Assembly: GCA_004335635.1 (NCBI GenBank)
Contig: QAXH01006760.1
Coordinates: 1 to 48,100 of the forward strand
Direction: 5' to 3'
Source of the DNA: Chloromonas sp. AAM2
Lineage: Eukaryota; Chlorophyta; Chlorophyceae; Chlamydomonadales; Chlamydomonadaceae
Length of the DNA: 48,100 bases
This document shows positions 22,715 to 34,067 of this stretch, in pieces. The notes under the pieces were generated by a model that saw only the letters and a list, made by a program, of their open reading frames with translations, was not told the origin of the DNA and did not search any database. The first letter of the stretch is position 1, and every line of letters starts with the position of its first letter. Position numbers and translations under genes: made by a program.

Positions 22715-25638
22715 CTAGAATGTCAAACCCAAGTATGCCAGCACGCCAATGCCCAGCAGGCCGCCAATCAACGTGGCTGCGGTGCCGATGGTGCCCTCAG
22801 CCATGCCCTTGGCCTGCAGCAAACCACAGCGCGGAGGAGAGTGATATGGCTCGGAGGGTGCACATGACACAAGGCGTTGCCAGGAGATTTGGGAATCAAG
22901 TAGACCAACACACTATGATTTGGTAAAGGTTCAGCACTTTGTCAATCGTACCTGGCCACTGCGGACGTCATATGGAACGAAGCGACGCTTGGGTGCCTGG
23001 CATTGTGGGCAGCGGTAGCTGTCCTTCAATTCCTCGAAGGGAAGACTGCACGCAGAGTGAAGATTCATCACCGTTTGAGTACAAGTTCATGGCAACGAGG
23101 CATGGAATATAACGTCTTGTGCGTGTAGCGCTTGTAGGTGTTATCAGCTTATGCACAGTGTACCTGCACTGGACCTTATCCATGTTAATCGTAGCTTCTC
23201 TGTTGTTGAAGGGAGGACAGAGTCGTGTTGTTATACTATAGTGTAGCCCTCGCTGCAGTACTACCTGCATATGCAAAAAATCCCGCTGCAGGCATTGCCT
23301 GACACAGACCACTAGCATGGGCCATCTGTTGACAACACCCTGCTGTGGAGTGCCTAGCTTCAAACCAGTGACTTGCTCCCTTTGGTGCCGACCACAGCAG
23401 AAATACTTTTGTCCAACTAAGCTGCTGGCTGGGTATGCTGTGCAACTGCCATTGACTCACTCGTCTGTGTAGACGTAGCCGCAGTCAACGCACACGTGCG
23501 TGGCGCGCTGGCGTTGGCCCTCGGTCAGCTTCCGCCCAAAGCGGGGTGGGGCGGCCTTCTTGGGCAAACGCTTCACGTTGACACTGGTGTTCTCTCCACG
23601 AACGAGGACAAAAGTTACCGGGGAGGGCGCAGCCTACAGCGTGAGATGCGCAAACCAATTACTCACTTACATACAGTACCACCCGGCAGATTCATACGGC
23701 TTGCTGGCTGTTCTGGCTGGTGTTCCTCATTGTAGCCTGTTACAGGGAATGTTCTCCTTCCGACATGGCATGTGTGTACCTTAATGGCATTGTTGACAAA
23801 GCCCAGCTTGTCGGCAGGCCACAGCTCCTCGCCGAAGAACGATGAGGCATAGATGATGGTGTCACCGGACTTGATGCCCGCCTTGGCCGCATTGCCTGAA
23901 GCTGACTGCATGCATGAGAGCAACAAACATGCGATGCTGGCTTCCCCACAATGGCATGCACTGTTCCAATGTGTAAGAATACACATCAGGTTAACCCAAC
24001 AACAGATCAGAAAAAAAGAAGTTTGCCAGTTCTGGGACAATTCCTGTTGATACCACTGGAACCGGTGTTGGTGATGTGTGTTGTAGTTGCCCAGTGTGAT
24101 TGGGTGTACTGTGGAGTTTGCAGATGCGTCACAGGTGTGTGTCTATCCCACACGGGGTTTATGCAATCCGCCGAGGTTTATGTAATCCACTAAAGATTTT
24201 TGAGCAGCTTGCTGACTCAGCTTCCAACAAAAAGCGAACAAACCCTCGCAGTCGAACTGTCTTGGTTGTGTGCGCATTGGCATACAGAGAGCGCATGTTT
24301 GCCACTGCAGAGCTCCTGTAGGGAGAGGTCTTGCAGAAGTTACTCAGATATAGCTGGAAATTATGTCAATGGTGAGTAGATTGAGCAAATCTAGGGAATA
24401 TACGAGAAATCATACCCTGAAAACGGCCCAACCCCACCGAGTCACTCACTATTAACACTGGTTCCAGTGGCATTCTTGGAAATTGTCTCAGAACTGGAAA
24501 ACTTTTGTTTTTTTAGGATGGGGGTGTTTGGAGCAGATTCTGGCCTTTCTTTTCCAAGAATGAATCCGCCCAATTTAAGATGGCATAATACGAATGATAA
24601 TCTTTCTTTTTCCTATAAAGTGGAGTTTAGACCCAAGAGTAGGGAGCCCCAGTGCCACGCCAAGGCACCTCTTCTTGTGCAGGCTTCTTGCTTGAAGATG
24701 AAGCTGAAGTTGAACTACTGTCAGCTTGAACATGTACACTCTTGCACCGCTGTGACTTCTCAGTTGAATCACCCTGTTGAGAATGCACGTTAAATTTAAA
24801 TGTCTTCCCCAGTATTGCCGTGGAACTGGGGCTCCCTACTTTTGGGTTGAAGCCTTCATTTTTTCTGACTTTTTCTGACAGGAACTTCCCCCAGTATTAT
24901 TTACTCCGGGAGCCCCTGTCAGTCATTTGAAGCCCCTCTATGGCTGAGTAGAGGCTTTCTCCTTGGGTCTCCAAACCTCCCAGACCAAGGTTACGGTCAG
25001 GGCAGGTACACAGATGCATCTGCCTAAATACCACGCACCTTGACCACGATGCCACCGCCCTCAGCTGTAGATTGCGCTAGGGACAGACCCAAGGGCTTGT
25101 CAACGTCTACCTGCGATGATGGCGCGTGTGAAGCGTGTGCATGTGTTATGATCACGTACAGACCCAGTGGTGAGGGTCACAGGATGAGAATGAGCCTGCG
25201 GATCTGTGAAGCGCAGAACACGCGATCGCGTTGCCATATCGTACCTGGTACTGTTGCGCAGCCTTGTTTTGTTTTGTGGCCCGAGCCACCACTCGCACGG
25301 ACCTTCGGCTCCTGGATGAGCCAGTGGCGTTCACAGGCACGAAAGTGTTCACAGGTACGAATGTGCTCTGCGCGTAACAAGCATGATCACACCCAGCATT
25401 GGCAGCCAAACAGGCAGGAATAGGATGCTCGTCTGAACTCTTTTGATGTCGCCCTCGTGCTGATAACCTGTGGTTGTGAATGCCTGTCTGGGATGCTATG
25501 GCAATGAGCGCTCGCCTGTGCAGCCATAGGCCTGGTGGCTGTGCTGGCTGAGCGCATCGCAGGTAGGGTGGGCCTGCTGGTGGCCTGGGGCCTGCGGCCT
25601 GTCGCGATGCGCTGACTTGACTGCATCAAGCTTGCCAT
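22715..25638 (-). CDS. ENH1: ENH1-like chloroplast PDZ-rubredoxin membrane protein
   Basis: Thylakoid protein; Arabidopsis ENH1 (enhancer of sos3-1) shares the PDZ plus rubredoxin layout, and a role in redox or photosystem homeostasis is inferred. Exons (high-low): 25638-25468, 25367-25245, 25110-25039, 23905-23780, 23633-23461, 23045-22952, 22813-22715; all phases join, giving about 285 residues (ENH1 about 270). The first two exons form a transit peptide rich in Ser, Arg and Ala, ending [14 protein letters not shown]-like fold follows (PLGLSLAQS...GGIVVKV...[17 protein letters not shown]). The rubredoxin iron site has four cysteines: C212-x2-C215 (VDCGYVY) and C234-x2-C237 ([13 protein letters not shown]). 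A C-terminal hydrophobic span ([18 protein letters not shown]) anchors it. Exon 1 could instead end at a GC donor near 25517. The third intron (25038-23906) hosts two inverted-repeat elements. Confidence 0.92.
24011..24515. mobile_element. MITE-like element inside an ENH1-like intron
   Basis: The left end (24011) reads A-run, gaagtttgccagttctggga. The right end reads tgtctcagaactggaaaact then a T run, to about 24515. The inner right part, read on the minus strand, matches 11820-11890 (ccactggaaccagtg, gtgag-ggctcggtggg type sequence). It is roughly 505 bp and longer than the other copies, so it may hold an insertion. It lies wholly in the intron between exons 25110-25039 and 23905-23780. Confidence 0.8.
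24631..24847. mobile_element. Second inverted-repeat element in the same intron
   Basis: Arms of about 29 bp: acccaagagtagggagcccc... at 24631-24659 and its inverse ...ggggctccctacttttgggt at 24819-24847, with a few mismatches. It has the structure of a small non-autonomous DNA transposon or a long hairpin. Its termini are unlike the GTTTGCCAGTTCTGGGACA family. Confidence 0.7.
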
Positions 25639-26308
25639 GGTTCGAGCGTCGTTGGTTGATGTACTGTGGCGTAGAAGTCAATGCAAGGCGTCACAAGCCT
25701 CACCTTTGGTTTGGTAGGCAGTCCCGAAATCGGTTACGTGGTCCGCAGTAGTCACACATGCGGTGTTGCTGCATGCCGTAAGATTGGAAACCGCACAGCC
25801 ACAAAGTAGCACAGCTGGTGGGCAGAACCCAATGTCTGCTAGTGGCAACTCCCATCAACACGCAACCTTGAACACGTACTTCCCCACATCTCCCCACCTT
25901 CACACGAGTGCTGCCTGCTGACTGGTTGGCCTGTACCTGACTACTGTATGGCAACAGGCAGAACTTATCACAACAAATGCACCAAACTCGTACACTACTG
26001 TACATCTGATTGCACCCAGCTGTAGACATGCATTGCATACCTGCTGCTCTACGCCAAAGCTAGCCCGGCAACCAGTGGAGTCATTGACGCCGTCTTGTTG
26101 TAGCTGGGCACGGGACCACACAAGACCGATGATCAGCGAGTCCAAATGTGGATGCAGCCAACACACCCATGCCCCCTCTGTCAATACAGTCCACATGGCC
26201 CATGAGGGTCATTTGTTGGTGTGAAGACGAGAGCATCACCATACCTCGCCCTTAGATCTGGCGGCACCCTGTCACAAGAGGGGAGGGATTCCAACCCGTC
26301 CAACCTAC

Positions 26309-26346
26309 GGGCATGGTTTGCGCTACCCCATTGGCAAGAGCGACCA
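26309..26346. repeat. 38-bp perfect dispersed repeat, copy 2
   Basis: Identical to 22421-22458; see that entry. The two copies are 3.9 kb apart in the same orientation, on either side of the ENH1-like gene. Confidence 0.85.
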
Positions 26347-26642
26347 GGCTCAGGGGCTGCGCAAAACAAGGCTGCACAAGGCTGCATGTGACAGGCCCAG
26401 CGGCTGCTTCTCCGCAGTCATGGGTCAGACATCCAGGCATCACCCTTGTCCATAGTCAGGAATCCCCCAAAATTCTCGACACAAGCAATCGCAGGTATTT
26501 AGGTGTAACGTATATAAATAATTTAATTTTTGGTTCAATGGATGGAATAATAATAATGGAATAATAATAATAATGGAACGTAAAGATGGATAAGCAACAA
26601 ACCCACCTCAGAGACAGCTTGACGATCGTTACAATTTAAAAA

Positions 26643-26660
26643 GGGGGGGCGGGGGGGGGG
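26643..26660. repeat. G-rich tract
   Basis: Seven G, one C, then ten G on the plus strand. Such a run can form a G-quadruplex and is also prone to length errors in sequencing. It lies between an AT-rich patch and a MITE end. Confidence 0.9.
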
Positions 26661-26838
26661 AAAGAGAAATTTATGAAATGATTGGACAACTCCCTCCTAG
26701 TAATGATGGTCCGGACTCGCATCATGGACAGCTGGTGTTTGATGCCTTGTCAGGTGATATACTGGTATGCCACGCTGCCTACCGCCTGTTCTGTGCATGA
26801 TTTTTGGCGAATCTCTGAGATCGTTCTCCCCATACTTT

Positions 26839-27060
26839 TAAAAAAAGCAGTTTGCCAGTTCTGGGACAGTTTGTGACATCTGACACTGACATGGTGAAGG
26901 TGTGGTTGTGTGGGAGATGTGTTGGGTAGGCGATGTATGGCGCATTGTGGACAATAACTGAGATGGGTGGATTCTCTTTAGAAGCAGGATGCACTCTGTT
27001 GGTAGACGATGGTGTCGTTCCAGTACTGGGACAGATTGGGAAGTGTGGCACTGATTGCTT
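26839..27060. mobile_element. MITE-like element, one recognisable end
   Basis: The left end at 26839-26867 reads A-run, gcagtttgccagttctggga. The interior resembles the 40272 copy: both carry a tactgggacag sequence followed by gaagtg about 170-200 bp in. No inverted right terminus is found, so the copy is truncated or belongs to a subtype with a diverged end. Confidence 0.6.
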
Positions 27061-27336
27061 GTGATGTCGTGTCCGTGTCATAGCCTGCCTGCTGCCAAGA
27101 GTCTTCCTTGGGAGATTGGATGGGTGGTAATGGGACAGGCATGGTAAATGGTGAGGTGTCAGGTTGGCACTGACAATGCTGACACGAGCCAATCAGATGC
27201 TTTACTCATTCCACCAACTGCGAAAAGACTGAGAACCAACGCAAGCGAGCTACACACCAGCCAACTGAAGCTAACACAACACAACAGAGCTCGTCATCTT
27301 CATTTTGCACTGCCCCATCATTATCCTTCATCATCG

Positions 27337-27700
27337 TTACATCAGCCTAGCTGAAACCGCTTAGCACTGTGAAAAGGGGATTTAGAGAGCCCACCTGTCC
27401 TGCATCCACCGGTATGCAGTGACAGAGTGATTGGTCGGGCACATTCACCCCCTGGTCTCGCGCATAGCCGAGTTGCAGGGGCCACACCCTGCAAAGCGCC
27501 ACTACTTAAAAAGACGCAGAATGTTGGCTAAAATCGGCACCAAAGCATACACAGTAATCATACAAAGTTGTCATTTCCCACAGTTTTCATTCTCCGCAAT
27601 GATCCAAAGCGCGTTGTCAACAGAATCCATCGTCATACACATCAAATCTTGCGTTTGTAGATGCCCTTGGTTAGTCTGCACTACAAGGTTTGTCATTCAT
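27337..27700. repeat. Conserved non-coding flank next to the Fanzor C terminus
   Basis: About 360 bp aligns along its length with 41003-41373. Shared stretches include agcccacctgtcct, accggtatgcagtgaca, aggggccacaccc, gttgtcatttcccacag and catcgtcatacacatca. It begins about 90 bp beyond the last codons of the Fanzor relic, on the 3' side in the gene's (minus) sense. In TnpB and Fanzor elements the guide RNA is encoded at or past the nuclease 3' end, so this segment could contain a former guide-RNA locus. Equally, it may simply be the element's terminal region. No open frame is conserved between the copies. Confidence 0.8.
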
Positions 27701-27787
27701 ACCACTCCTGGTGTGCCTGTCCGCCTTGTCCAGCTCGTCGCCTGGGAGGGCGAGCCAACACACCCGGCCGTCTGCCAACCTCCATCT

Positions 27788-28052
27788 AGCCACTAAGATG
27801 ATGTTCCTGGCTGCATAAACATCTCGGTTCCATCACGTCAGACACAGTTTGCACTGGCGGGCTTTGAAGGAATTCTTGTTGTTGTACTGCCATGGCACCA
27901 TACAGCATCTTGTCAGCTCTGGTGACGCATGCTCCTTCTTCCTCCTCTTCACTTCGTCCATCCCCGTGCTCACGCTCATCACTGCTCTCAATTATGGCCA
28001 CCGCTCTCCATCATGGCTTCCTCATGCTCACTGCCCTCCATGTCCACATCTG

Positions 28053-28088
<36 letters not shown>

Positions 28089-28563
28089 GCGCTGCTGCTG
28101 CTGCCAGTGCATGATCTTGCTGCTAATGCCGATCCCTCAAGCGCCTCTTCTTCAGCTGCGGTTGAGGCTTGATCCCAGGCGTCTGCGCCAGCACAGTTGT
28201 GTTGATGCATTGGCTGCAGTACTGGCTCGTATTGAATTCGTTTACTGTGAGCAGTATGCCATATCGCTGGAGATGGTGCCGTAACTGCTTGACTGGTGCC
28301 CCGCCTCCCAGCTGCCTGCTGAGTCCTGAACCCCAGCCCACTGATGCAGCACCGAAGCAGATGATGGTGTCCTGCACTGCTGCGCCCCTGACCGTACTTG
28401 CTGAGAACCCGCTGCTTTTGGTAGTAGACTGCCTATTTCTTGTTCCTGTGGCCTGCTGACTAACCGCCTGCTGTTTTTTCCTTCCATAGAAACCAAGGAT
28501 GCCATCTGTCAACTGGAGCGCACGTGCCACGTATCTGAGGTACGCGCACAAAGTGCTGAGCAC
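27788..28563 (-). pseudogene. Decayed Fanzor (eukaryotic TnpB-like RNA-guided nuclease) C-terminal half
   Basis: Fanzor proteins are eukaryotic relatives of TnpB with a RuvC nuclease split into three motifs and a zinc ribbon. The frame from 28563 to 28123 reads YVARALQLTDGILGFYGRKK, then IICFGAASVGWGSG, GGGAPVKQLRHHLQRYG, and VNEFNTSQYCSQC, which holds the RuvC-II glutamate and the first CxxC of the ribbon (residues 109, 116, 119). The end lies in another frame at about 27890-27788: ARQCKLCLT, an in-frame TGA (27833-27835), then WNRDVYAARNIILVAR, giving the second CxxC and the RuvC-III aspartate. At least one frameshift, the TGA and a CAG/CTG expansion (28058-28115) break the gene. The N-terminal half with RuvC-I is absent. 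It lies upstream of, and opposite to, FBPase. The family call rests on motif pattern alone. Confidence 0.7.
28058..28115. repeat. CTG/CAG trinucleotide repeat
   Basis: Two blocks of CTG units, interrupted by ttgcg, lie inside the Fanzor relic, between its first zinc-ribbon half and its C-terminal end. In sense (minus) orientation they read CAG. They coincide with the region where the coding frame is lost. Confidence 0.95.
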
Positions 28564-28899
28564 AGAAATTAGGGGAGCACAGGGCTCCCTTCACCCAGTC
28601 GCTATTCTTAGCTGTTAGCCTCATCTAAGGTCATCCCATGCTCACCACTGTGTGTTGATTCAGAATGCTACAGACACTGACATTTGATGTTGCGCAACAT
28701 GGCAAGCAGTGGCTCTCTCTCCAATCTGAATGGGGCACCACAGAGAGGTTCAGCACTCAGTTTCGCCATGTACAAGGGCGCGGGACTAGTACGTAAATTT
28801 GCGGTGCGTGGACACATGGGCCTCATTTTCTGGTCAACGGTTTTGACGCGCAGTATGTATGACGCCCGACTCGTCTAGCAGGCTCCCACACTCTGCAAA

Positions 28900-31800
28900 A
28901 TGGCGACCTTCACTGCCCAGCAGCAGTGCCAGCGTACCCAGGTTGCTGGCAATGCGCGCACAAGGATGATGGCGCCCATCAGCGCGGTGGCTCAGCCCTT
29001 CAGGGTAAGTCTCATGTGTGATTTTTTGCCATCAATTGATCCACCCGCTTGTCCGCTTCTCAGCCAAAGCCCAACTCACTGCAGGCCGCCACCGCTGCTG
29101 GGCGTGTCGCCATTGCGCCAAGCTCCACTGCGGCTCAGCGCGGGGCATCCGTCAGCACCAAGGTGGGCCATCCATTCGAGCAACAAGATAAAATTGGGAT
29201 CTGCCAGGAGCAAGCTGCGATCCGCACTGACGCTGGCATTGCGCATGTGCTCTGCAGGCTGCTACTGCAACTGAGAAGCAGACCACGTCGAAGGGCCCCA
29301 ATGGATATGAGCTTTTCACGCTCACCACCTGGTTGCTCAGGGTAAGATCAGGTTTCAACAGGCACCAGAGGTCAACATCTTGGTACTGCGTAGATGTCAC
29401 CAATGCACCTGGCCACTGGTGCTGATTTGCGGCAAGGCTTGCAGTAACGACTTTGCGCTTGCAGGAGGAGCAGAAGGGCACCATTGACGGCGAACTGGCT
29501 ACAGTTATCGCGTCCACGGCGCTGGCTTGCAAGCAGATCGCATCTCTGGTGAACCGTGCAGGCATTTCCAACTTGACGGGAGTTGCTGGCCTCCAAAACA
29601 TCTCGGTGAGCAAATAGGCAAGTAGTAGCAAATGTTTGCCTGTCCCAGTCTTGCAGTCTGTCATGTACTACTGTAGTGGCTGTTGCACGTGACGTCATCT
29701 TGCCCATGTCGTTGCATGCCTGTTCCAACCTCCATGGCTTGCCTCATTGCCTCTGTGTGATGTAGGGCGAGGACCAGAAGAAGCTGGACGTGATCTCTAA
29801 CGATGTTTTCAAGAACTGCCTGGCAAGCTGCGGCCGCACGGTAAGCAAACAAGGAAGAGGCATGCAGTAGCAGAACTGAAGCAGGTTAGTACCTTACAAC
29901 TGATGACCTCTGCATCAGGCCCCGTGATGCGAGCAAGCTCTACTCCGTCTGCCTCTGTGTTTGTGTTCGTGCGTGTGTGTAGGATTAAGTGCATGCGCAT
30001 GTAAAGACGCATGTCTGCACCAGTGCAGGTGTGGGACCGCTGTAAGATGGAACTCTCATCAACGCATACAAAACAAGGAAGGCTTTGCGGCCCCTGTAAC
30101 ATGCTCTCGCGAAGCCAGTCAGCCAGCTGGTGTCTTGCGAATGATCAGACCAAACTGAGAATGCCGTGATCTCCAGACTAATGAATAGCCAAATGTCTTC
30201 TGTGCCTGTGTGTATCTCCTCAGGGTATCCTTGCCTCTGAGGAGGAGGACCTGCCAGTGGCTGTGGAGGAGACCTACTCCGGTGAGGGGCCACAGGGCCC
30301 GGGGTGGCACAGGCATGCAAAACAGCCAACGCAAGATGACTGCTCACCGAACTTTAAACAACTGGGCAGCAATTCCAGACTTGTGCCAGGCGCAGTGCAA
30401 CATGTCTGCACCTTGCCTCCGGCATGACCATGTACAGCATGAATTTTGTACCTGTGCACATGAACACAGCGTTTCGTTGGTGCAGTGTGCGACCTCTTGT
30501 ATGGCATGGCATGGCATTGCCAGCACGTGACGTGCTTATGCTCTAGACGGCCGGTGATGCTTTCTGAACACCTGGCGACACCAGGATAGTATGTCTATCG
30601 AGGAAGAAACGCCTGGGACTACCTGGGTTTTTGTGTTTCAACAAGGCCACCTGGTTTCCCTCGCTGCAGGCAACTACATTGTTGTGTTTGACCCCCTTGA
30701 CGGCTCATCCAACATCGACGCCGGCATCAGCGTGGGCAGCATCTTTGGAATCTACGAGCCCTCCGATGAGTGCCCAATTGACGCCATGGATGACCCCGTC
30801 AAGATGATGGTACGCATGGGCAGGGACTGGCTACTGGTAAAGAATATATAATTGACTGTTTTCACAAGTCGAGTGCAATAAGGTGACCCAGGTTGTTAAC
30901 AGAGACAAGAGAAATTGAACCACCTTCAGTCTGGATTCAAATACAGGGTAATGCCATACTAATACCAGTAGTACCCCAGGATCCTTGGTGATGCATCACG
31001 TTCAGGGTGGGCAGCCCCTTGCACGCACAGAACCCCATGGCGCACACGCCTCACGATATGTCAAGTGCAGTTAAGACGCCTACATCGTCATCTGTCTGCC
31101 GGCCTTACTGACCTGTCCTGGTGGGCTTTGCCGCTCACGAGAACCATACTAAGCGGTTGGGACCAGAGAGCAAACGTTCATGCAATTGTACATCACGAAG
31201 TCTCAATACCATGGCACATGGGCTCAGAAGTGGACTCGTGGTTCCGCTGTCACTGAGCGATGTTGCTGACCTCCATGTTTGCAGCTCGGGTTGAGTGTCT
31301 GGAGGTACCCACACACCTGCATGTCACACCCCACCTGCAGGAGCAATGTGTGCTGAACGTGTGCCAGCCCGGCAAGGACCTCGCCTGCGCTGGGTACTGC
31401 CTGTACAGCTGCAGCACTGTGCTGGTGCTGACCATCGGCCAGGGCGTGTTCGGCTTCACCCTCGACCCGCTCATCGGAGAGTTCGTGCTCACTCACAGGT
31501 GAGTAATGCCTGGGACACCCACCAGCAACAGGCGATTAACAAACTAATGAACAGACAGCAAAGAAACCAATGAACTGACTGAGCAGTTCATCACACCAGG
31601 AGCGGTTGCTCCCCTTCATACTTCAACACTGTGATCAACACTTCCTGGTGGTCGGATCACACACACTTTCCTTGGCGAACAGAGAGATCAACACTTATCA
31701 TTGGTTGGGAACACCGCCAGGCCCTGTGTCTTAAGACCCTGCAGTGATCGTGTTGTGTTGATCAGAAGGGACAAGGCTGCCAGGTTGGTAAAAATTAAAG

Positions 31801-32949
31801 ACAGACCAGTGGTTCAAGCAGGGTCGAGGTCTTGTGCTGACGCTTAAGTTGCTTGCTGTTTGATGCGCCCGGCTTCGGCTTGTCTGCCATGTTGGTTTGC
31901 ACCTGGTGCTCCTGATCACACGCTTACCGAGGCCCTTCCTGCCCGCCCATGTGTTGCAGGGATGTCAAGATTCCAGAGGTCGGCAAGATCTACAGCTTTA
32001 ACGAGGGCAACTACGCCATGTGGGACCCCGCTGTCAAGGCGTACATGGACAGGTAAGGGAAGATGGTCTGGCAAGGAGCACCCGCCATGCTTGAAAGTAA
32101 GGTCATGTTCCCACTTGTTTTGAGGGGTTTTGAACCTCGGTCATGAAGAGCGATCGTGTGCCAACCTGCAGCAATGTAGCTGTGTTCAGGCCCTCCAACC
32201 AGTAGCCTGATGCACTGTTGTATTTGCTACGTATGCACATTACCACCCAACGGCATGTAGGGACAGCACGTGCCAACTTACATACTTGCGCTGTGAATGT
32301 TCTGTGCGTCATACAGCCTGAAGCAGCCCGAGAACTGGGGCGGCAAGCCATACAGCGCGCGCTACATCGGCTCCCTGGTCGGTGACTTCCACCGCACACT
32401 GCTCTACGGAGGCATCTATGGCTACCCTGGTGAGCGCATGACCCGCACTCACCAGTTGGCAGGCATCGCAAACAATGTTTACTGTCCTCGTGCTCTCCAC
32501 CAAATCTCGGTCAGTCCGACGGCAGCAGCACAGGCTTGCGTGTGATGCTCAGAGCGAAACGTGTACAGATGGCCATGTTGATGGCGCACTCACATGTCCC
32601 TGCCGACCATGCGTTGCTGCAGGCGATGCAAAGAACAAGAACGGCAAGCTGCGTCTGCTGTACGAGTGCGCGCCCATGTCCTTCCTGGCTGAGCAGGCGG
32701 GCGGCCTGGGCAGCACGGGCACACAGCGCGTGCTGGACATCATGCCAGACGCAGTGCACCAGCGTGTGCCCCTCTTTGTCGGCTCAAAGAAGGAGGTGAG
32801 AAAACCAGCTAAGCTGCACGGAGGAGGCTGGATATTGAATGGTCTTATAGAATCGAGAAGGCATCAGCTGGCTGCCGTGCACACACATGATCTCATCTTG
32901 TTTGCCTGTACAGGTTGAGTACCTGGAGTCATTCACCAGCAAGAAGTAA
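28900..32949 (+). CDS. FBP: Chloroplast fructose-1,6-bisphosphatase, thioredoxin-regulated type
   Basis: Calvin-Benson cycle enzyme hydrolysing fructose 1,6-bisphosphate to fructose 6-phosphate in the stroma. Exons: 28900-29004, 29064-29162, 29258-29341, 29465-29605, 29766-29840, 30224-30281, 30670-30809, 31341-31498, 31960-32052, 32317-32429, 32623-32795, 32914-32949; all phases join, giving 424 residues (Arabidopsis about 417). The first two exons form a transit peptide. Family motifs in order: [70 protein letters not shown] (metal site, residues 194-204), [20 protein letters not shown] (substrate site), [20 protein letters not shown]. Three cysteines (222, 237, 242) match the regulatory-loop cysteines of plastid FBPase (pea 153, 173, 178); the last two keep the 5-residue spacing, so ferredoxin-thioredoxin control is expected. 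The cytosolic isoform lacks this loop. Confidence 0.96.
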
Positions 32950-34067
32950 AAAACTACAACGCTGGACTACTGGTGGTAGCGTTGCTTGGGTCACGTGACA
33001 ATGCGCACATGATGCAAGACGAAGCCAACCACACAGCATGACGCCTCATGCCCAAGCAAAGGCCCGCGTTGCTTCGCATTACACTTGGACAAATTTTTGT
33101 GTCGAAACAGCAGAGGCCTGGATTAGCCATCAATGAGGTGGCGAGTTGCAAGTATGTTGTTTGGCTTGTCTTGGATTGTCTGTGACCAACTTCTTTATCC
33201 AGTGTGCGCAACCGGACACATGTGTCAAGCAGAAGAGGCCTGGAAATACGCAGGTTTTCTTTCTGCTGAATTTCTGGGTTCAGATTTTGAGTTTCTGCTA
33301 CATATTGTCTGCGTCCTGTAAAGACCTGACCTTTCCAACGCACCTGAGAGCTCCAGAAACGGTGCTCTGCTCAACGAGCTGAACCATCGTGAATGACGCC
33401 CCCAAGGACTCCTGTGTTTCAGACCTGGACTGAAGTGCCCATGGATACCAGGGAGCGATTGAAGCCACAGAAAGGTGTTGCCACGAACCTTGCACAGCCC
33501 CAGGCTCTCCTGTCGAGAGCGCAAACGATTTACAATCTGCTGTAGCAAGTCGTCTAGGTTCAAGTCACATTTGAATGAACTTGCGACCCGCAAGAAGCAA
33601 ATCTAATCTACTTTCGACCTGAATGCATGCCAAGAAACCTACATTGAAACTAAACACAAGGCCACGCAACACCAACGAATTTCGGTGGCATGGCTTGCAG
33701 TCAAGGCCCCTTTGCAAGGGCGTGCTCTCAAGTTCAAACAGGTTGGCAAAGTGCCAATCACATGGTCAAGAGGCAGGCCCATCACAAACATGAATAAGTG
33801 GCCAGCACAAGGTAGCACCAGTACTTCAGCTTAGACACAACTGTGGCTGGATGCTCTTGGCTGGTAAGATGATCTTGTGGGTTAGCGTGTAGGCATCTGC
33901 GTCGTGCAAGGCAGCAAACAAACAAAGTAATTTACATTTGCTGTAGCGCAGCTGCCGCAGGCCCACACCCATGTCGCCTCGCCACACGGCCGATGTAGCA
34001 TGCACCACGCTGTCCCGCAGCGTGCTCAGCAACCCGGCAACATGCCCAGCACCCCCGAGCTGCCCCC
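32950..34067. other. Convergent intergenic region, FBPase to coiled-coil gene
   Basis: Holds the 3' flanks of both genes. A TGTAA pentamer, a common chlorophyte polyadenylation signal, occurs near 33317, about 370 bp past the FBPase stop. The minus-strand segment at 33826-33955 stays open after a possible acceptor and could be an extra last exon of the coiled-coil gene. Otherwise I see no gene and no repeat match. Confidence 0.45.

Larger units (their letters stand above)
25639..28899. other. Repeat-rich divergent intergenic region, ENH1-like to FBPase
   Basis: Both flanking genes read outward. The region contains the second copy of the 38-bp repeat (26309-26346), an AT-rich stretch with aataat repeats (about 26505-26580), a G run (26643-26660), a MITE end (26839 onward) and the Fanzor-related element (27337-28600). 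From 25639 to 26300 I see only short open frames without recognisable domains. The FBPase promoter should lie within about 28600-28899. Confidence 0.55.

Noticed and set aside
25700..26196. Cysteine-containing minus-strand frames as a zinc-finger transposase
   Set aside because: The cysteines are irregularly spaced and the frames are short and overlapping; no transposase motif is seen.
33225..33593. Minus-strand 122-codon frame downstream of FBPase
   Set aside because: It lies in the FBPase 3' flank, has no motif and no splice partner.
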